This document shows, in pieces, positions 37,467-50,089 of a DNA stretch of 64,000 nucleotides; within the stretch, counting starts at the first letter, position 1; each line of letters begins with the position of its first letter. The DNA comes from Nymphaea colorata. Lineage: Eukaryota > Streptophyta > Magnoliopsida > Nymphaeales > Nymphaeaceae. The notes below the pieces were generated by a model, which was given only the letters and a program-made list of their open reading frames with translations, was not told where the DNA came from and did no database searches. Location of the stretch: positions 27,794,131 through 27,858,130 of the forward strand of contig NC_045140.1 in NCBI RefSeq assembly GCF_008831285.2. Direction: 5' to 3'. A program made the translations under genes and the position numbers.

Positions 37467-37874
37467 TAGGGATGTCAATATATCACATTTGGATGGGATA
37501 TCCAACCGAACCATTTCGAAAAAATCAGATATGAAAACAAAATTTAACATTCGACTAAAAAAGCTGATCAGATTCCGATTTGAGAGATGACATCAGATCT
37601 TGTTGCAAATGGGATGTACATAAGTATCCGATCGGATCAGATTTAGTTTAAATAAATATATTATATCCAATACTCTTACATTTCGAAAATCGGCCACATT
37701 CGGCTCAAAATTTGGATTGCGGTATCAGATTTCAGATTCAGGTTTAGATTCAGGCATGATTTTTTTTTTTTTGTTCACATTACAATCCGAATTCAAATAT
37801 GCATATGTGAATATCCGAAAAAGTGGATATGGTAAAGGATATATCCGATTAAAATCTGATTGTTGACATCCCTA
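37467..37874. mobile_element. Miniature element with TAGGGATGTCAA termini (408 bp)
   Basis: The left end TAGGGATGTCAA and the right end TTGACATCCCTA are a perfect 12-bp terminal inverted repeat. Inside, GGATATCC/TCCGATCGGATCAG words repeat in both orientations. No coding capacity is seen. Terminal sequence and size fit a non-autonomous hAT-type element; the flanks (GAACAAGT and ACAACAAC) do not give a convincing 8-bp duplication. Confidence 0.7.
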
Positions 37875-38378
37875 ACAACAACATGCAGAGTAACAAAGAT
37901 TTTTCCATTTTTCATATTCATGCAATAACAGCCCTTTTCTTCTAAAGCATACGGAAGGAAAATGCATTTTTTCCTATTTCATGAAATCACGTTTTTTTGG
38001 TGTATGGATGAAGATGTGTGGGAGGACAAGTTAAGGATGTTGGAAAGCTTGATACTCACCTCCTTCATGGGAATGAATATATTTCACATTGTGCCTTTGT
38101 GAAATTTTCAACAGGAACTTTGAAAGCTGTAAAACTTTTCCAACATCATATTCAAACAAGTAAAATGTATATGTAGTGAAAGCATCAAAAGTAACATATA
38201 TCAAAAATGATCTGGACTTACAGCCAGGACTGATCCCAAATGAGCATTTGACATCAGTAACACACTATTACTGTCCCATGAATCTGGATAAAAAAAATGG
38301 GACATGTCCATAAAACTGTGTTGCAATATTTCATGAATCTAACTTATTTTTTGATAGAGATTCATCGGGCAATGACCG

Positions 38379-38421
38379 TGTGTTATTGTTGCCAAATGGT
38401 GTGTTATTGTTGCCAAATGGC
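38379..38421 (+). repeat. 21-bp direct repeat, two copies
   Basis: GTGTGTTATTGTTGCCAAAT occurs twice in immediate succession. A small local duplication with no evident function. Confidence 0.85.
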
Positions 38422-38696
38422 TCCTTAAGAGGAACTGATGCTTTGTATGAAACAGTTTTAAAATGAAACTTGTAGCTTTTAACTTTGAGGCATGCTTCTC
38501 ATGAAAGCATAGAAAACATTTTTGTAATAAAACAAATCAAAATGAAGCAAATATTTTAAATGCAATGCCTCCTTATTCTTCCAAAATAGTCTAATTTGTA
38601 GAGTCTCCTTTCATGGGTTCCTTGTCGAAGCACCTTCCCTGTCGCTTCAACTTTTAACATTATAGGTGCTAGAATGAAACTCAAAATAAACATTGT

Positions 38697-38737
38697 TCTC
38701 TCTCTCTCTCTCTCTCTCTCTCCCTCTCTCTCTCTCT
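38697..38737. repeat. (CT)n microsatellite
   Basis: About 20 CT units with one CC interruption, in the gene-poor region. Confidence 0.9.
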
Positions 38738-38926
38738 TTTTGAATAGATAAAAAGCTTAGAGTAATTTTTATATTTTGTAAAACAGTTGATGGAAGTGTT
38801 ACAAATGCACAAACTTGTTATGTCTCGGATTTTTAAACCATTTTTATACCGGGATTAATTTTTAATCGCATGCTAGAGCACCTCGACTGGGCAAGTGAGA
38901 TTACTATAGAATATAATTCCATACAG

Positions 38927-39129
38927 CATAGTTGGCAAACCCATGACTTAGATTCGGATCGGCAGATAACCGGGTGATCGGGCCAATGGGTTGACTCGTT
39001 GACTCAGTCGTGTTTTAAATAGCCTGAATGAGGGGCGAGTGGGCCAACCTTGACTTGTGGCTAGGTTTTTTAGCGATCCGATCTGACTCGGACGATTCTC
39101 GAAACAATTGGGTGAGTCAGCCAAGTATG
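38927..39129. repeat. Possible miniature element, CATAGTTGGC termini
   Basis: The left end CATAGTTGGC and right end GCCAAGTATG form an imperfect inverted repeat. The interior has repeated GACTCGTTGACTCA and GATCCGATCTGACTC words. The arrangement resembles other plant non-autonomous hAT-like repeats, but no target duplication was established. Confidence 0.45.
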
Positions 39130-39471
39130 GCACACAGCAGTAGACGAGTTCGGCCCACCAATTAATTTGTGCACGAGTACAAGGATGACTTGGTCGAGCT
39201 TAAGATAAGCAAATCTTGGTTGATCGCATTCGTGAATCTTCAAAGTCGTTGGTTAGGTCACACAGTAAAATGCGGAACAATTCTCTGCATAAGCTTTGAT
39301 AATAAGAAAGCGTTGCAAGTTGTTGGGATAACGCATGCATAAGCATAGGAGGCAAAATTCATAACCTACTTTTGAGTGGTTGAACCCGACTTCTTCCTTG
39401 ATGAAGACTAGCCCCATTCTTGTCCAACCAAATGAAACTGAGACTGAAATTTTTTACGTAGCTTTGATACC

Positions 39472-39617
39472 CAGGGACCGAGGTAGGGTTCAAAATTTTA
39501 CGTATAAAAATTAAAAATTTTATAAAAAAAATTAAAAAAAATTATATTTCGGCCTCTATTAAAAGTTTGAAACTATAATTCGCTTCATGCAACGAAAAAT
39601 TCTTGGCTCCGCTCCTA
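39472..39617 (-). mobile_element. hAT-like miniature element with 8-bp target duplication (146 bp)
   Basis: The left end CAGGGACCGAGG and right end GGCTCCGCTCCTA are imperfect inverted termini. The flanks are TTGATACC (39464-39471) and CTGATACC (39618-39625), a 7/8 match as expected for a hAT insertion. The core, read on the minus strand, contains GAATTATAGTTTCAAACTTT, shared with the copies at 21195 and 43637. Confidence 0.65.
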
Positions 39618-40973
39618 CTGATACCATAAAAAAATGGTAAAAAAAAAAAAAAAGACACTCGGATACGTGGGTCGATCATTTGATCTACTTCCATGGAATT
39701 GTAAAGTTCTTTTATTCGATGTCGTTTTTCAGCCTACTTTCTCGTTTCACGTGAATGATTATGTATGCTGCAAGTGAAACGTTGGAGCCTCGTTCTTTTC
39801 TACAATGAACGCCTCCTTTATTTTTGTGTGTTCTTTTCTTTAATGGAGAACTCCTGCTTTGGCAATGAAGGGACGTTTTAATTTGGTCGTGTTTGTGAGT
39901 AGGAAGGAAGCCAGAAATTTTTCATGCGCATTTCAATTATGGTTCCAAACCTTTAACAGGGACTCAAATTTAATTTTTTCAGAAAAGTGTTGCCAGGTTT
40001 CATACCATCTCAGCTTCTTGGATAATATGGCGTCATATCAGGTGATATAATATAGACTATTTTTCCTATTTGAATATCCAGTAAAAAGTTTATAAGAAAT
40101 TGGTAGATAATGTTAGAAGAATAAGTGAGAGAAAAATAAGAAGGAAAAAGTAATGAAACGTGTTTCTCATCTTGGATCAATTCATGTATTGCAACTCCTT
40201 TTTCTTCTTACATGAAGAGACAAGTAATCCTACTTTCTGGAGAGGGATTGAGTTCTTTTTATCTCAATGTTATTTGAATCCAACTCAAATTGGAAGGGCC
40301 GGAATGATTTGATTTGTTATGTTGCCGTCTTTAACTAATTTTTTAATATAGTTTACGACTTTTCATATTTTGATGTACTTTTATATAATGATGAATATAA
40401 TTTGATAAAAATTAATCATGTAACCTTTTTATCGTTTCACATCTGATTCGATTGAATTTTTGAATTACCCGATTCACTAGATCAGCAACTTCACCCGTAG
40501 ATCTGATTTTCACAACATGCAATCTTCACCTTATGAGCTCCTCCAATTTCATTTACCATCCTGTTTTTGGCACTAATTTCAAATACGGTCTTACAGTTAG
40601 GAATGTTCAATGACTTGAGCCAACTTGGGCTCGACTCAAACTCGATTTGTAAGTTAAACGAGTTGAGTTAGAGTTGGATGAACTTGACTCGATTAAGTTC
40701 TATTAGAGCCATTTAACACTAGTACTTAATTTTTTGCAATTTCAAAAACTTTAAATGGCTTGAATCAAAGGGTGGAAAATTTAATTTTATTATCTATTAA
40801 AAGACACGAGCTCGAGCAACTTCACCTCGAGCTCAAGCTTGGACTTGTCCAATTAAGTGAGTTGAGCTGAAGCTCACCTCATAGAGCTCAAACCTATTTA
40901 TATGTTACTTGAGTCGAGTTCGAGTTGGCTGAACTCAGTAAGTAGGTCTCACTATAGCTAAAAACTAAGACTC

Positions 40974-41221
40974 AACACCCGAAATCCAGGCTCAGGCCCG
41001 GCCCGACCATTAAAACCTGAACTTGAGCTTGAGCCTGAGCCCGGTTTGATTAAATTAAAACATATTTTTTAATAGCATAATAAAATATTATATATATATA
41101 TATATATAAAAATTAATAAAATAAATATTAAAAAAAAATAGAGCCCAATCGAGCATATCGAACCGGCCCAATGCCATTTTTTTCAGGGTAACGAGTACCC
41201 ACGGCCACGAGTGGCCCGACT
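40974..41221. repeat. Repeat with GGCCC-rich ends and AT core, second copy
   Basis: The left portion has CAGGCCCGGCCCGACC-like words, the middle is AT-rich with (TA)n near 41090-41107, and the right portion has GAACCGGCCCAATGCC and GAGTGGCCCGACTGGGTGCCC. Same plan as 10034-10266 and 42073-42293; ends approximate. Confidence 0.45.
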
Positions 41222-42072
41222 GGGTGCCCAACTTTACTAAAAGCTGCTAAAAGAAAATGTCTCCCTTCAAAAGCTCGGAAACTTCAAAGGCGTGAAATCC
41301 AGAGGAGGTTATATGTGCCTTCTGCACATGCGTGCTCCCCCCTACGGACACGTGGCTCCTGCCAGTCAACCCGGATATTTGACTGCCACCTCATGTGCCT
41401 GAGGATCCGAGAAAACTTATGGTTTTCAAAATTGTCTAATTAAGCAAGGTCTTCATTTTCATGAGAATGATTGTCATTTTCCTCATTCTAACTCGCAAAT
41501 ATAACTTGAGGTAAAAGGCAACAGCCAAAGTGGGCGCTTATTTTGCAGTTGTCAGCAAAACTCATGCACATATTTAGGAAAATTACAGAGTGAAGTTTAT
41601 ATTTGAGATTATAACAAAAGTGGTGTTTCTCTAATGAAAATTACCCCAACTGTTGAATCACGATAGCAAGATAGAATGGGTAAAAGGAGATCATTAAACA
41701 CGGGAAAAACTTCACTTCAGCAACATTGGAGAGGGAGATAGAGAGGGACTGGGAGAGTATTAAAAAAAAAAAATCACTTCTTGCCATGGTGTTAAACCTA
41801 TTTAAAAATTGATGATAGTCAGCCAAGTGAAAAAAAAAAAAAATGCAAGAAGAAGGTATTTCTATCATAATATAGTATATTATCGATTTTCAAAAGAATC
41901 TTTTAAGTAAGTTTTCATATGTTGTTGGAGCAATGCTCGGGGGAAGGGTTACTGGGCAACCAGTTTCCACAAATTGAAGAGCAGCGTGAGTGACATCACA
42001 AAGCACCAAAAGCAAATCTTGTATCTTATGGGAATGAATGGTTGAGTGGGAGCTTCGGCCTTTTGTCGGGTA

Positions 42073-42293
42073 CTTAGTACGTGTGGGCGCCAGGCTGGGC
42101 CACCGGCAAGGTCTGGTATGGGCCCAGGCCTTGGCTGGGCTCGATCCCGATTAATTTTTAAAATTATTTTTAATTATTAATAATACATATTTTATTATCA
42201 AAAATATATTTTAAATAATTTATATTTTAAAAATAGTTTTTTATTAAAATCGGGTTGGGCCAGGCCGGCCCGATGCCCACCCCTAGTACTAAG
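42073..42293. mobile_element. Miniature element with inverted CTTAGTAC ends and GGCC-rich arms
   Basis: The left edge CTTAGTACGTGTGGGCGCC and the right edge ...GCCCACCCCTAGTACTAAG are inverted copies for the outer 8 bases and again for the GTGGGC-type words. The centre is A/T only over about 80 bases. Orientation-symmetric GGCCC words flank the core. Best read as a MITE of the TAGGGGTGGGC type. Confidence 0.55.
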
Positions 42294-42414
42294 AAACCCT
42301 GCTCGCCCAAAAGAATCTTTTAGTAAGAATTTTTCAAGTTTTTGCAAAATTAGCATAAGCAATCACATATAAGAATTGTACATGGATTATTTTGAAAGCA
42401 AGTTACTGCTACCC

Positions 42415-42533
42415 AGGTGTGGAGGCAAGGGAGCCCCTACTTAGATTTTTAAAAAATAAGAAAATTTATATGTAAATTTTTAAAATTTTAGTTTAACTTG
42501 TATTAAAATTTTAAACTATAGTTCGGCTTCTAC
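42415..42533 (-). repeat. Relic of the hAT-like miniature family
   Basis: The reverse strand reads GAACTATAGTTTAAAATTTT, matching the family core at 43637-43834. Left end CAGGTGTGGAGGCAAGGGAG. Flanks ACTGCTAC and GCTGCTAT agree at 6 of 8 positions, a weak target-duplication candidate. Confidence 0.4.
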
Positions 42534-43636
42534 AGCCGCTGCTATCTAAATAAATTCATTATTATCAACATGTAACAAGCTCAGCGGTAAAACTTGTCAA
42601 GCATCCAATCCCACACATAGAAACAATATTTTTAATGTATACCAACAAATGTTCATAATGAGCAACAAAGTGTGCCCGTTGCTTCCCCTTACATATACCA
42701 TCAAAGGTCCATAATGAGCTGCTACCTGTCCTTGTTGCTCCTCCAGCTTCATTCATTCCTTTGGCCTTTTCTTCACAAGCAATGCCAAACAATAATTTGA
42801 AATTCTCATGTCCAAGAGATTCTCAGAACAACAAAAGAAGCTCGTGATTTAGGTGACATATCAAGATTATATGTATACCTACACGTATCTTCATATATAT
42901 ATATATATATTTGACCTGATCACGTGTATGATAACAAGTTTCACATAATTTAAAAAACCGCATGGTTGATTTCACATGTCAAGTATTATTAATCGAGTTA
43001 CCAAAGAGAAGTCATTCCAAATGCTTAAAATCATTTGCTTCAATTCGTGAGTTTTATTTTTTCTGCTGAAAACAGCTGCATGGTGGCAGGATCACATCAT
43101 CATAACTTGGCCTCTGCGTGTGTGTGTGGTCAGTTTCAATGAAGCCAATGTCGATCGTCAGCAAATGAGATAGTTCAAATTTTTATCAAGTATGGCAGAT
43201 TTAATGGGGGGTTCACTGAAACATAGTAAGCATATACCTGTTTTCACCATTGATCATTACACTCAATTTTGAAGTTGCAATATAAGAAAAGATCATGTAA
43301 AAAAATTTTCACCCTGAGATGTCATATTAAATTGTTGGTCTTCACGAATTGCAGTAAAATAAGTGGAGAGATATCTTACAAATTGTTCCAAGAATTATGG
43401 GAGCATGCGATCGTTGCATACCTGCAGCCAGAGGCACACAGCGTTGATTCGATCAAATTCCTGGCAATTCTAAAGCTTGTGATATTGCTAGATCCCAAGA
43501 AAAATTCTGCAAACAAACATATTAGATGTGGTAAAAAGTGAACGCACTTGGCAATATGTAAAACTATGTGCAGTTTGGATTTGTTAAGATATGTGACTGA
43601 AGTTCACTTTTGAAGTATTAAACCAACTATGCATTG

Positions 43637-43834
43637 CAGGGACAGAGCCAGAATTTTTTCATGAGAAGAAGGGGGGTGCGAATTATAGTTTTAAAATTTT
43701 AATAGGAGCCAAAATATTATTTTTCAAAATTTTTACATATGATAAATATATGTTTTTTAAAATTTACATGTAAATTTTTTAAAAAAACGAGGGGGTCAAG
43801 ACCCCTGCTGCCCACCCCCTGTCTCCCCTCCTTG
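43637..43834 (+). mobile_element. hAT-like miniature element with 8-bp target duplication (198 bp)
   Basis: Begins CAGGGACAGAGCCAGAATTT and ends CCCCTGTCTCCCCTCCTTG, imperfect inverted termini. Flanks ATGCATTG (43629-43636) and GTGCATTG (43835-43842) agree at 7 of 8 positions. The AT-rich core has no coding capacity. It is the most complete copy of the core family in the window. Confidence 0.7.
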
Positions 43835-44637
43835 GTGCATTGGACCCTAGTTCTGAATGCCGTTAGGATTAATTTATTCGAGAATTCTACTCTAACCAAG
43901 AAATCATAGTTGCCAAGAAAATGTAGAAATTGGAGTATTGGCTTTTAGACTTTTGTTACCAAAAGCTGCATCTTGTTGTGATTATCATTATCTCCTTTTC
44001 CTGTTTGTTATGTAGTAATAATAGGACAAAAGAGAGAATTTGGTTGGTAACAAACCGTTCTAAACTCTCAAGGAATCATCTTGATAGTTGATATTTTCAA
44101 GATAGATGGTTAAAAAAATTATAAAGAAAATGTTGCTAATTAACATTAGATAAATAAAACACTTTATCTTGTTCTTCTCATTGTTTTTCTTTCAACAACC
44201 ATGAATGGTAAATATGATTTTTTTACAGGTCTATCACCCAAGAGTACTCCACTACTTACCGACTTCTTTATATTATTCAAACTCATGATGTGCGGCAGAG
44301 ATAGGTAAAGAATTTTAGTCCTTAGATTTCGTAAACGTTGTGACTATGTGGCTGCCATGAAGAGTTCATTGACTATTTATTATGGTACTGTTTGCTCATG
44401 CAAAATATTTAGAAGATAGAGGGGAGAAAGACGTCAAAGTGTATAATAACTACTTGTATTCTTTATGATGTAGCTACTACGTGAACCATGCATAGCCCCC
44501 GATGCATGACATGCATCCTCTCATCCCACCCCTATCAATATGTGCCATGCCTCATTATCTTAGTAACATTTTATTCTATCTCTCGTATATTCCACTTGCT
44601 CTGTTTTTTTCAAGGGTGTAACGTTATATTAAATGAC

Positions 44638-44695
44638 AATACTCTCTCTCTCTATGTCTCTCTCTCTTTATGTCTCTATCTCTATCTCTCTCCCT

Positions 44696-44732
<37 letters not shown>

Positions 44733-44830
44733 TCGCACATGTTTAACATCTCTTTGTCTCTCTCTCTTTCAGATAGCAAAAAAACCACTCATGGGGTGCA
44801 AGACCTGGTCGCACAAGTTTAACCTTTCGT

Positions 44831-44923
<93 letters not shown>

Positions 44924-45110
44924 CAAGTGAGAGCACTCATGGGGTTCTGGACTTGGTTACAGTGGTTTAACCCCTCTCTCTCCAGCCGGCCTGAACGCAC
45001 CGGTTTAACCTCCTTCTGTCCCTTTCTTAGATACCAAAGGAGCCACTCATGGAGTGCGAGACCTGGCCGCCACTGGTTAATCTAACCTCTCTGTCTTCTT
45101 CTTTCTGCAA
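44638..45110 (+). repeat. Degenerate tandem array (unit ACTCATGGGGTGCAAGACCTGG) interleaved with CT/TA microsatellites
   Basis: Related segments occur at 44790 (CACTCATGGGGTGCAAGACC), 44935 (CACTCATGGGGTTCTGGACT) and 45042 (CACTCATGGAGTGCGAGACC). Each is followed by a GGTCGCACAAGTTTAACC-like block, which also appears at 44731 and 44990. Between units are (CT)n and (TA)n runs of different length (44641-44730 and 44834-44920). The long frames here translate only the microsatellites. Confidence 0.75.
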
Positions 45111-46567
45111 CAGCCTTGTTCTTGCTCGTGTATTTGTGGAAGTAGCTACCAGGCCATTGAGTGGACGCTGAAGATCGTGAGTACTGTGAGCTCCATGGAG
45201 GGGACCAACATCATTAGACACTGCGTCGTCGATCCCCCTGAGAGAATCAGTCGATAAATGCATGATTATGCATTTGACAGCCCCAACTCTGGTTTGGACG
45301 CCATCGTGTAGTTTCCATCTGAGAAGACGACAGGAGATCCCATCTTTTTCTCCTTCGAAATCATACAGTGATCAGCAGCCTAAAGTCATGTGCTGCTGTG
45401 CATGTGGTTGCTGGCTTGCACCACAGTTTCGAGCTGCCAGAGTTCATCGTCTAGTTTATTTAGAACAGGGACACTTCGGGGGACTATGAACATCATCAAG
45501 TTTATTGATCTTGCGAGATGATTGTATCCATTGAAACTGTTGATCCCCAGAAAGTAATGGTGCTTCTGAAACATTTTTTTACGTTCTTCCTCTTTCGAAG
45601 ACCAATTCCATTTTGCTTTCACCCGGGGAAGGCCATGCTTATCATCAATTTATTATGTTTTCTACATGAGCTTAGACTCGACAGGGATTGGCTTTAGGTA
45701 GTTGATCATGAACTTTACAATGTTGATTGACATTGATTTAAACCAAAAAAAGAGTTATTGTTGGTTTCTTGTATTATACGTATTGAGCATATTTTGCAGG
45801 TCTTTTAAACGGTCCATTCTTTAGTTGGGAAACTTTAATTCGATCTGGTTTCAAGATCGTTCTTGATTCCCGGAAGATCCCATTTTGAAAATTCTTCCCG
45901 TGAATGTATTGCTTTCCTATTATGGATCATCTTATTTAAACCAACACTGACAATCATTTTTATCTTTTTCCTCGCTAAATGTTTCAATTGTCCACGATCA
46001 CAACTGAGTGACGGGCAGGATGATCAGAGAATTAAACCTTCTATCTATCTAATCATTTATTTTTTACACCGCATGGTCCATATTAGAACCAGTCTTCATG
46101 TTAATGTATCAGGTCCAAGGGGCGATGCATCTATAGCCTTCCAAGAATCAGCAGCAGTATTTAACGTGAATCCGGCAGATTCACGTCCTTTTTACTCAAA
46201 ACAATGATAGTAATTAGAATTAGTATTTTTATATTGGTAAAATGAAAAAAAAGCATATATTTTCTAAACGCGGATCGCCTCTCAAAAGTCAAGAATAACA
46301 TTATTCGAAGGTACTTACTCACGGGGAGTAGCGTTCACGTTGAATGAACCAAAATACATGTCTTCCCAAGCTGTCAGACGTATTTTTTACCACAGAAGAG
46401 AGGGAGCAAGGTTACCAAGAGCTTCAACACAAAGTTGGAACCCCAAAGCCAAAATAGAAGCAGTAAGAGTTTAGAAAGCTCCGCAATAAATGTAGAGAAG
46501 ATAAGAAGCTGAAGATTTTTACAGAGATATAAGGCATTAGCTAGTAGAAGAGTGAATCAAGATAAAA

Positions 46568-46792
46568 GAAGAAGCAAAAGAACAAATAAGGGAATTAAGT
46601 TTCATTTAAATCTTCATTTTTTTTCAGTGTTACAAAATGAGGTCACTAACGTAGTGTAAGTTGAAGCATGGCAGTAACAGTTTAAAAGAAAAAGAACAAA
46701 TAAAAGAATTAAGTTTCATTTAAATCTTCATTTGCTCAGTGTTACAAAATGAGGCCACTAATGTGTAAGTTGAAGCATGGCATGACTGGCAC
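46568..46792 (+). repeat. 114-bp tandem duplication
   Basis: AACAAATAAGGGAATTAAGT (46581) recurs as AACAAATAAAAGAATTAAGT (46695). The following TTTCATTTAAATCTTCATTT, GTTACAAAATGAGG and TAAGTTGAAGCATGGCA blocks repeat in the same order at a spacing of about 114 bases. No coding content. Confidence 0.85.
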
Positions 46793-48473
46793 CTCGAGGC
46801 ACTGAAAGGAGACTTGTACTATAAGGTAAGTTGAAATACTAATCATACTCACCCAAAAAACTGTTTTGGTCAAATTTGACATGTAAATCTTCCACTACAA
46901 GTCTGCTGGGGTTTAGGGTCCCCTTCCTTTCATTTTCAAAGAATAAAGAATGAACATGAAAGCCACTGAATTGTGGATCTTACCTACATATTGGATCGAT
47001 AATTATTCAGCCTTGAATAACGTTCTTTCCATATAAATATTTGCTTGGTAGTTCGTACATCGGAAAAAAAAGAGTTCATGTTTCTATGCCTTCAACTTTT
47101 AACATGTACAACTTATCTTACATGAATTTGCAACTAAGATTCCTCCTTCTATTAGAACATGCGAGAAAATTTAAAAGCAAAAAAAAAAAAAAACTTAAAT
47201 AGATCATATGAGAATATGTGCAGGTGCAACTCTTAATTTCCATGAGATTCATGAATGCAGCTGATCATCTCATGTTTGGGCACAAAACCGAAATTTGGAC
47301 CTCCCATCAAATTTTTTTGTGAATCTTTGCACGGAGGAGATGATCATCATGTTTTTTTACTTCTTCTAAGGGGCAAGATGGAGGCCATGAGAAAATAGAT
47401 GCAGGCTTTTGCGATCATTCAAAGCGTGTGAGCTAGTTAGGTATTGGTCATGGCCGCAAATACATGCAGATGACAATTAACACTATTCTGACCACTTTTC
47501 TTTGGTACCAAACACAAAGCAAGAAAGCCAATCTCTCTCTCTCTTAATTTTCTGTAACCTATGGGGAACTACTGGTACCTTCAACCTCATACAAGAATTG
47601 AGAGCTGATTTGTAGATGTAATCTTTTTTTTTGTTGGTTATGTTAATGTTATTTTCCTTTTTTTCTCTCTCTCTCTCTTGACAATAAACTTTTACTGGAC
47701 TGACTTTTGCAGGCACTTTTCTTTGTCAAGTCTGAACTAAAACGGCAGCAGCATGTATCCCATTAGTCAGTTTTCGCTTCCATCAATAAGCATCATCTTC
47801 TCCAAGAGAATGTTTCCAAAAGAAAAGATGCCTATTTTTTTAATGAAATAACTAAAATATTGTAGTTATTGTTCCAGCCAGGTAAATGAAAACCTTCGAA
47901 GCTTAAAGGTGTTTTTATTATTTGATTACAACTTACATGGCTGGTTATAGATCAATAATACTTTTATGCAGTGCAGCGGACCACATAATTCTTCCTCATT
48001 TATCCAAATATGGTAATGTGGTATGTCACGTGGAAGTCTGGAAACATGTGGTAATCAGCCATTTCTATGAAGTTCCAAACTATAATTATTTGTCTAAAGA
48101 ACAATGGGAGTCAAAATAGAGAATTCATGTGACATAGAATATATGAAATCTACTTTATAAGAATAGACCCGTTAATTGACCTGTCTTCATCGGGCCCAAC
48201 TTGGGCTTTTCTAGATCCAGTTTTATTTTATTTTGTTTAATATAACTTGGTCATTAAGAGTAGATCTGGGCCTATGAATTGTTTTGATTTGGGTAGTTCT
48301 CATTTCTCTAACAGATGCCATGACACTATGCGGACAACCCGGATAATAGACCTTCATTTAAATTAGGGGTCCAAACTATGTATTAATTACTAGTAAATGA
48401 GAAAAAAAATATTGATTGACAACAATAAAACCGAATGGGGAAGTGAATGCTCCTAAAAATTGCATGTTCAGAA

Positions 48474-48631
48474 CAGTGGTAGAGCCACATGTGGGCAGCC
48501 CATCAAGATTTATTTATTTATGTTCACATTGTTGGTTTGAATTTTTTTTTTTAATTCATATGAGTACTCCTTAGGATACAGAAACTTTTGAAAAAGTACC
48601 CTTTCGGAAAATTTTTCTGGCTCGGCCACTG
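48474..48631. mobile_element. hAT-like miniature element (158 bp)
   Basis: The left terminus CAGTGGTAGAGCCA and the right terminus TGGCTCGGCCACTG are inverted with two mismatches. Flanks GTTCAGAA and GTTTAGAT agree at 6 of 8, consistent with an old 8-bp duplication. The interior is AT-rich and non-coding. Confidence 0.65.
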
Positions 48632-49461
48632 GTTTAGATAGGCAAACGATGGTGTTTCATCCAAAAGCAAAGCGGATGCGAGGAAGCCATTTTTTTCTGA
48701 AAAGAGAAGTGGGTTTACTGGTTAATTACCATGGTTGGTTCAGACCCAACATTTTGGCTAATCAACGTCTTCAGATAACCCTAACGTAAAGTTTTGGAAA
48801 TATTGTCTCATGAGATAAATTTTTCCAATTTGCAGACACGTAATAAAGAGAGAGCTAGAACTCGAATGGGGATAGATAGCACCAATGTTCTGAGAATCGG
48901 TCGACTAGAATTGAATCGGTAGCAAATCGATTCGGAGACCAATTCAAGGGTGTCATCTGTCAGTTTTTAACTATTTTTTGAGACATTTTAAGTTTTTTTT
49001 TTTCATGTTTTCAACAAATTTTTACATATTTTCTCATTTATTTCTTTTGTAAGTGATTTTTGAAAATATGTTTGGGCAATTCAGAGTTGATTCCGCTCCA
49101 CCATTTTGGTTCCGTAACCAATTTTTACAAAATGGTGGAAAGTTAATGGGTTATGAGTTCGAATCTCAATGTAAACTTTTTACCAGTTTGAGCTCTTTAC
49201 GCTAGTTTTGCTCACCGTAAAGATTTTCAAAAATATATTGGCCCCTGTGACAATCTAGCTTCGAAGATAAACATTCTAGCTCCACCTTAATTGTACTCTT
49301 ATTAAAGTTATCAAGCCATCACTTAGACAACTTAGCGAATATTAAAATTTTTAACGCATTAATTTTTATTATTTGAAGACTAAATAAGAAGAATAATTAA
49401 ATTTAGGGCACTAAAAAAAACATACTATGTTAGCAAGTCAGCTCATTTTTATTATAAGCAA

Positions 49462-49471
49462 AACACACACA

Positions 49472-49502
<31 letters not shown>
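49462..49502. repeat. Compound (AC)n/(TA)n microsatellite
   Basis: AACACACACACACAC then an uninterrupted TA run of about 14 units. Confidence 0.9.
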
Positions 49503-50050
49503 ACTTGTGATCATTCGTGGATTCATTTTTCCGTCCGTAAAATTTCATAAATAGGAGTACTTATAAAAGTCTATCAGCACATCATGGAGAAATGATGCTC
49601 TTGTTGACACCCGTGAGGTTGGCCACTTACGAATTCGACTATGCTTTTGTTCTTAGAGAGCTCAGATAGTGACATTCAGCATCCTATTACGTGCATTTGT
49701 TTACGCATTATATGTGTGATGCACATGACGTTAATAAAATATTGTCCCCACAAAGCAAGTGGACATTTTGAGAAAATCTTTTTCCACTTTGAAAATATTT
49801 TTCTTTCTCGATTCTTTTATCTGTAGGAGAGTTTGTATAGCCGTTATACGCGTGGGCTATTTTTTGTACTACTTAAATGAATGAAATAAGTAACTTTGTC
49901 ATTATATATGCAATCTTTTTTGTATATATTTATATCTACATTTATGTTTATACAGTATGCTTGTATTCTTTTCCTTCCAATTTTTCTCTGCAAGACACAA
50001 AGCTCTTTCTTTCCCCGCGTCTCTTGGGTCTAAAGCTGTGTTGATGCTTG

Positions 50051-50051
<1 letters not shown>

Positions 50052-50087
<36 letters not shown>
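50052..50087. repeat. (AT)n microsatellite
   Basis: About 17 perfect AT units in the gene-poor region. Confidence 0.95.

Positions 50088-50089
<2 letters not shown>

Noticed and set aside
40600-40960. Coding region or protein repeat in the CGAGCTCGAG/GAGTTGAG-rich stretch
   Set aside because: Words recur on both strands and no frame stays open; typical of a degraded plant DNA repeat.
44488-44970. 160-codon frame rich in SLSLSL and IYIYIY
   Set aside because: It is a translation of the CT and TA microsatellites in the tandem array.
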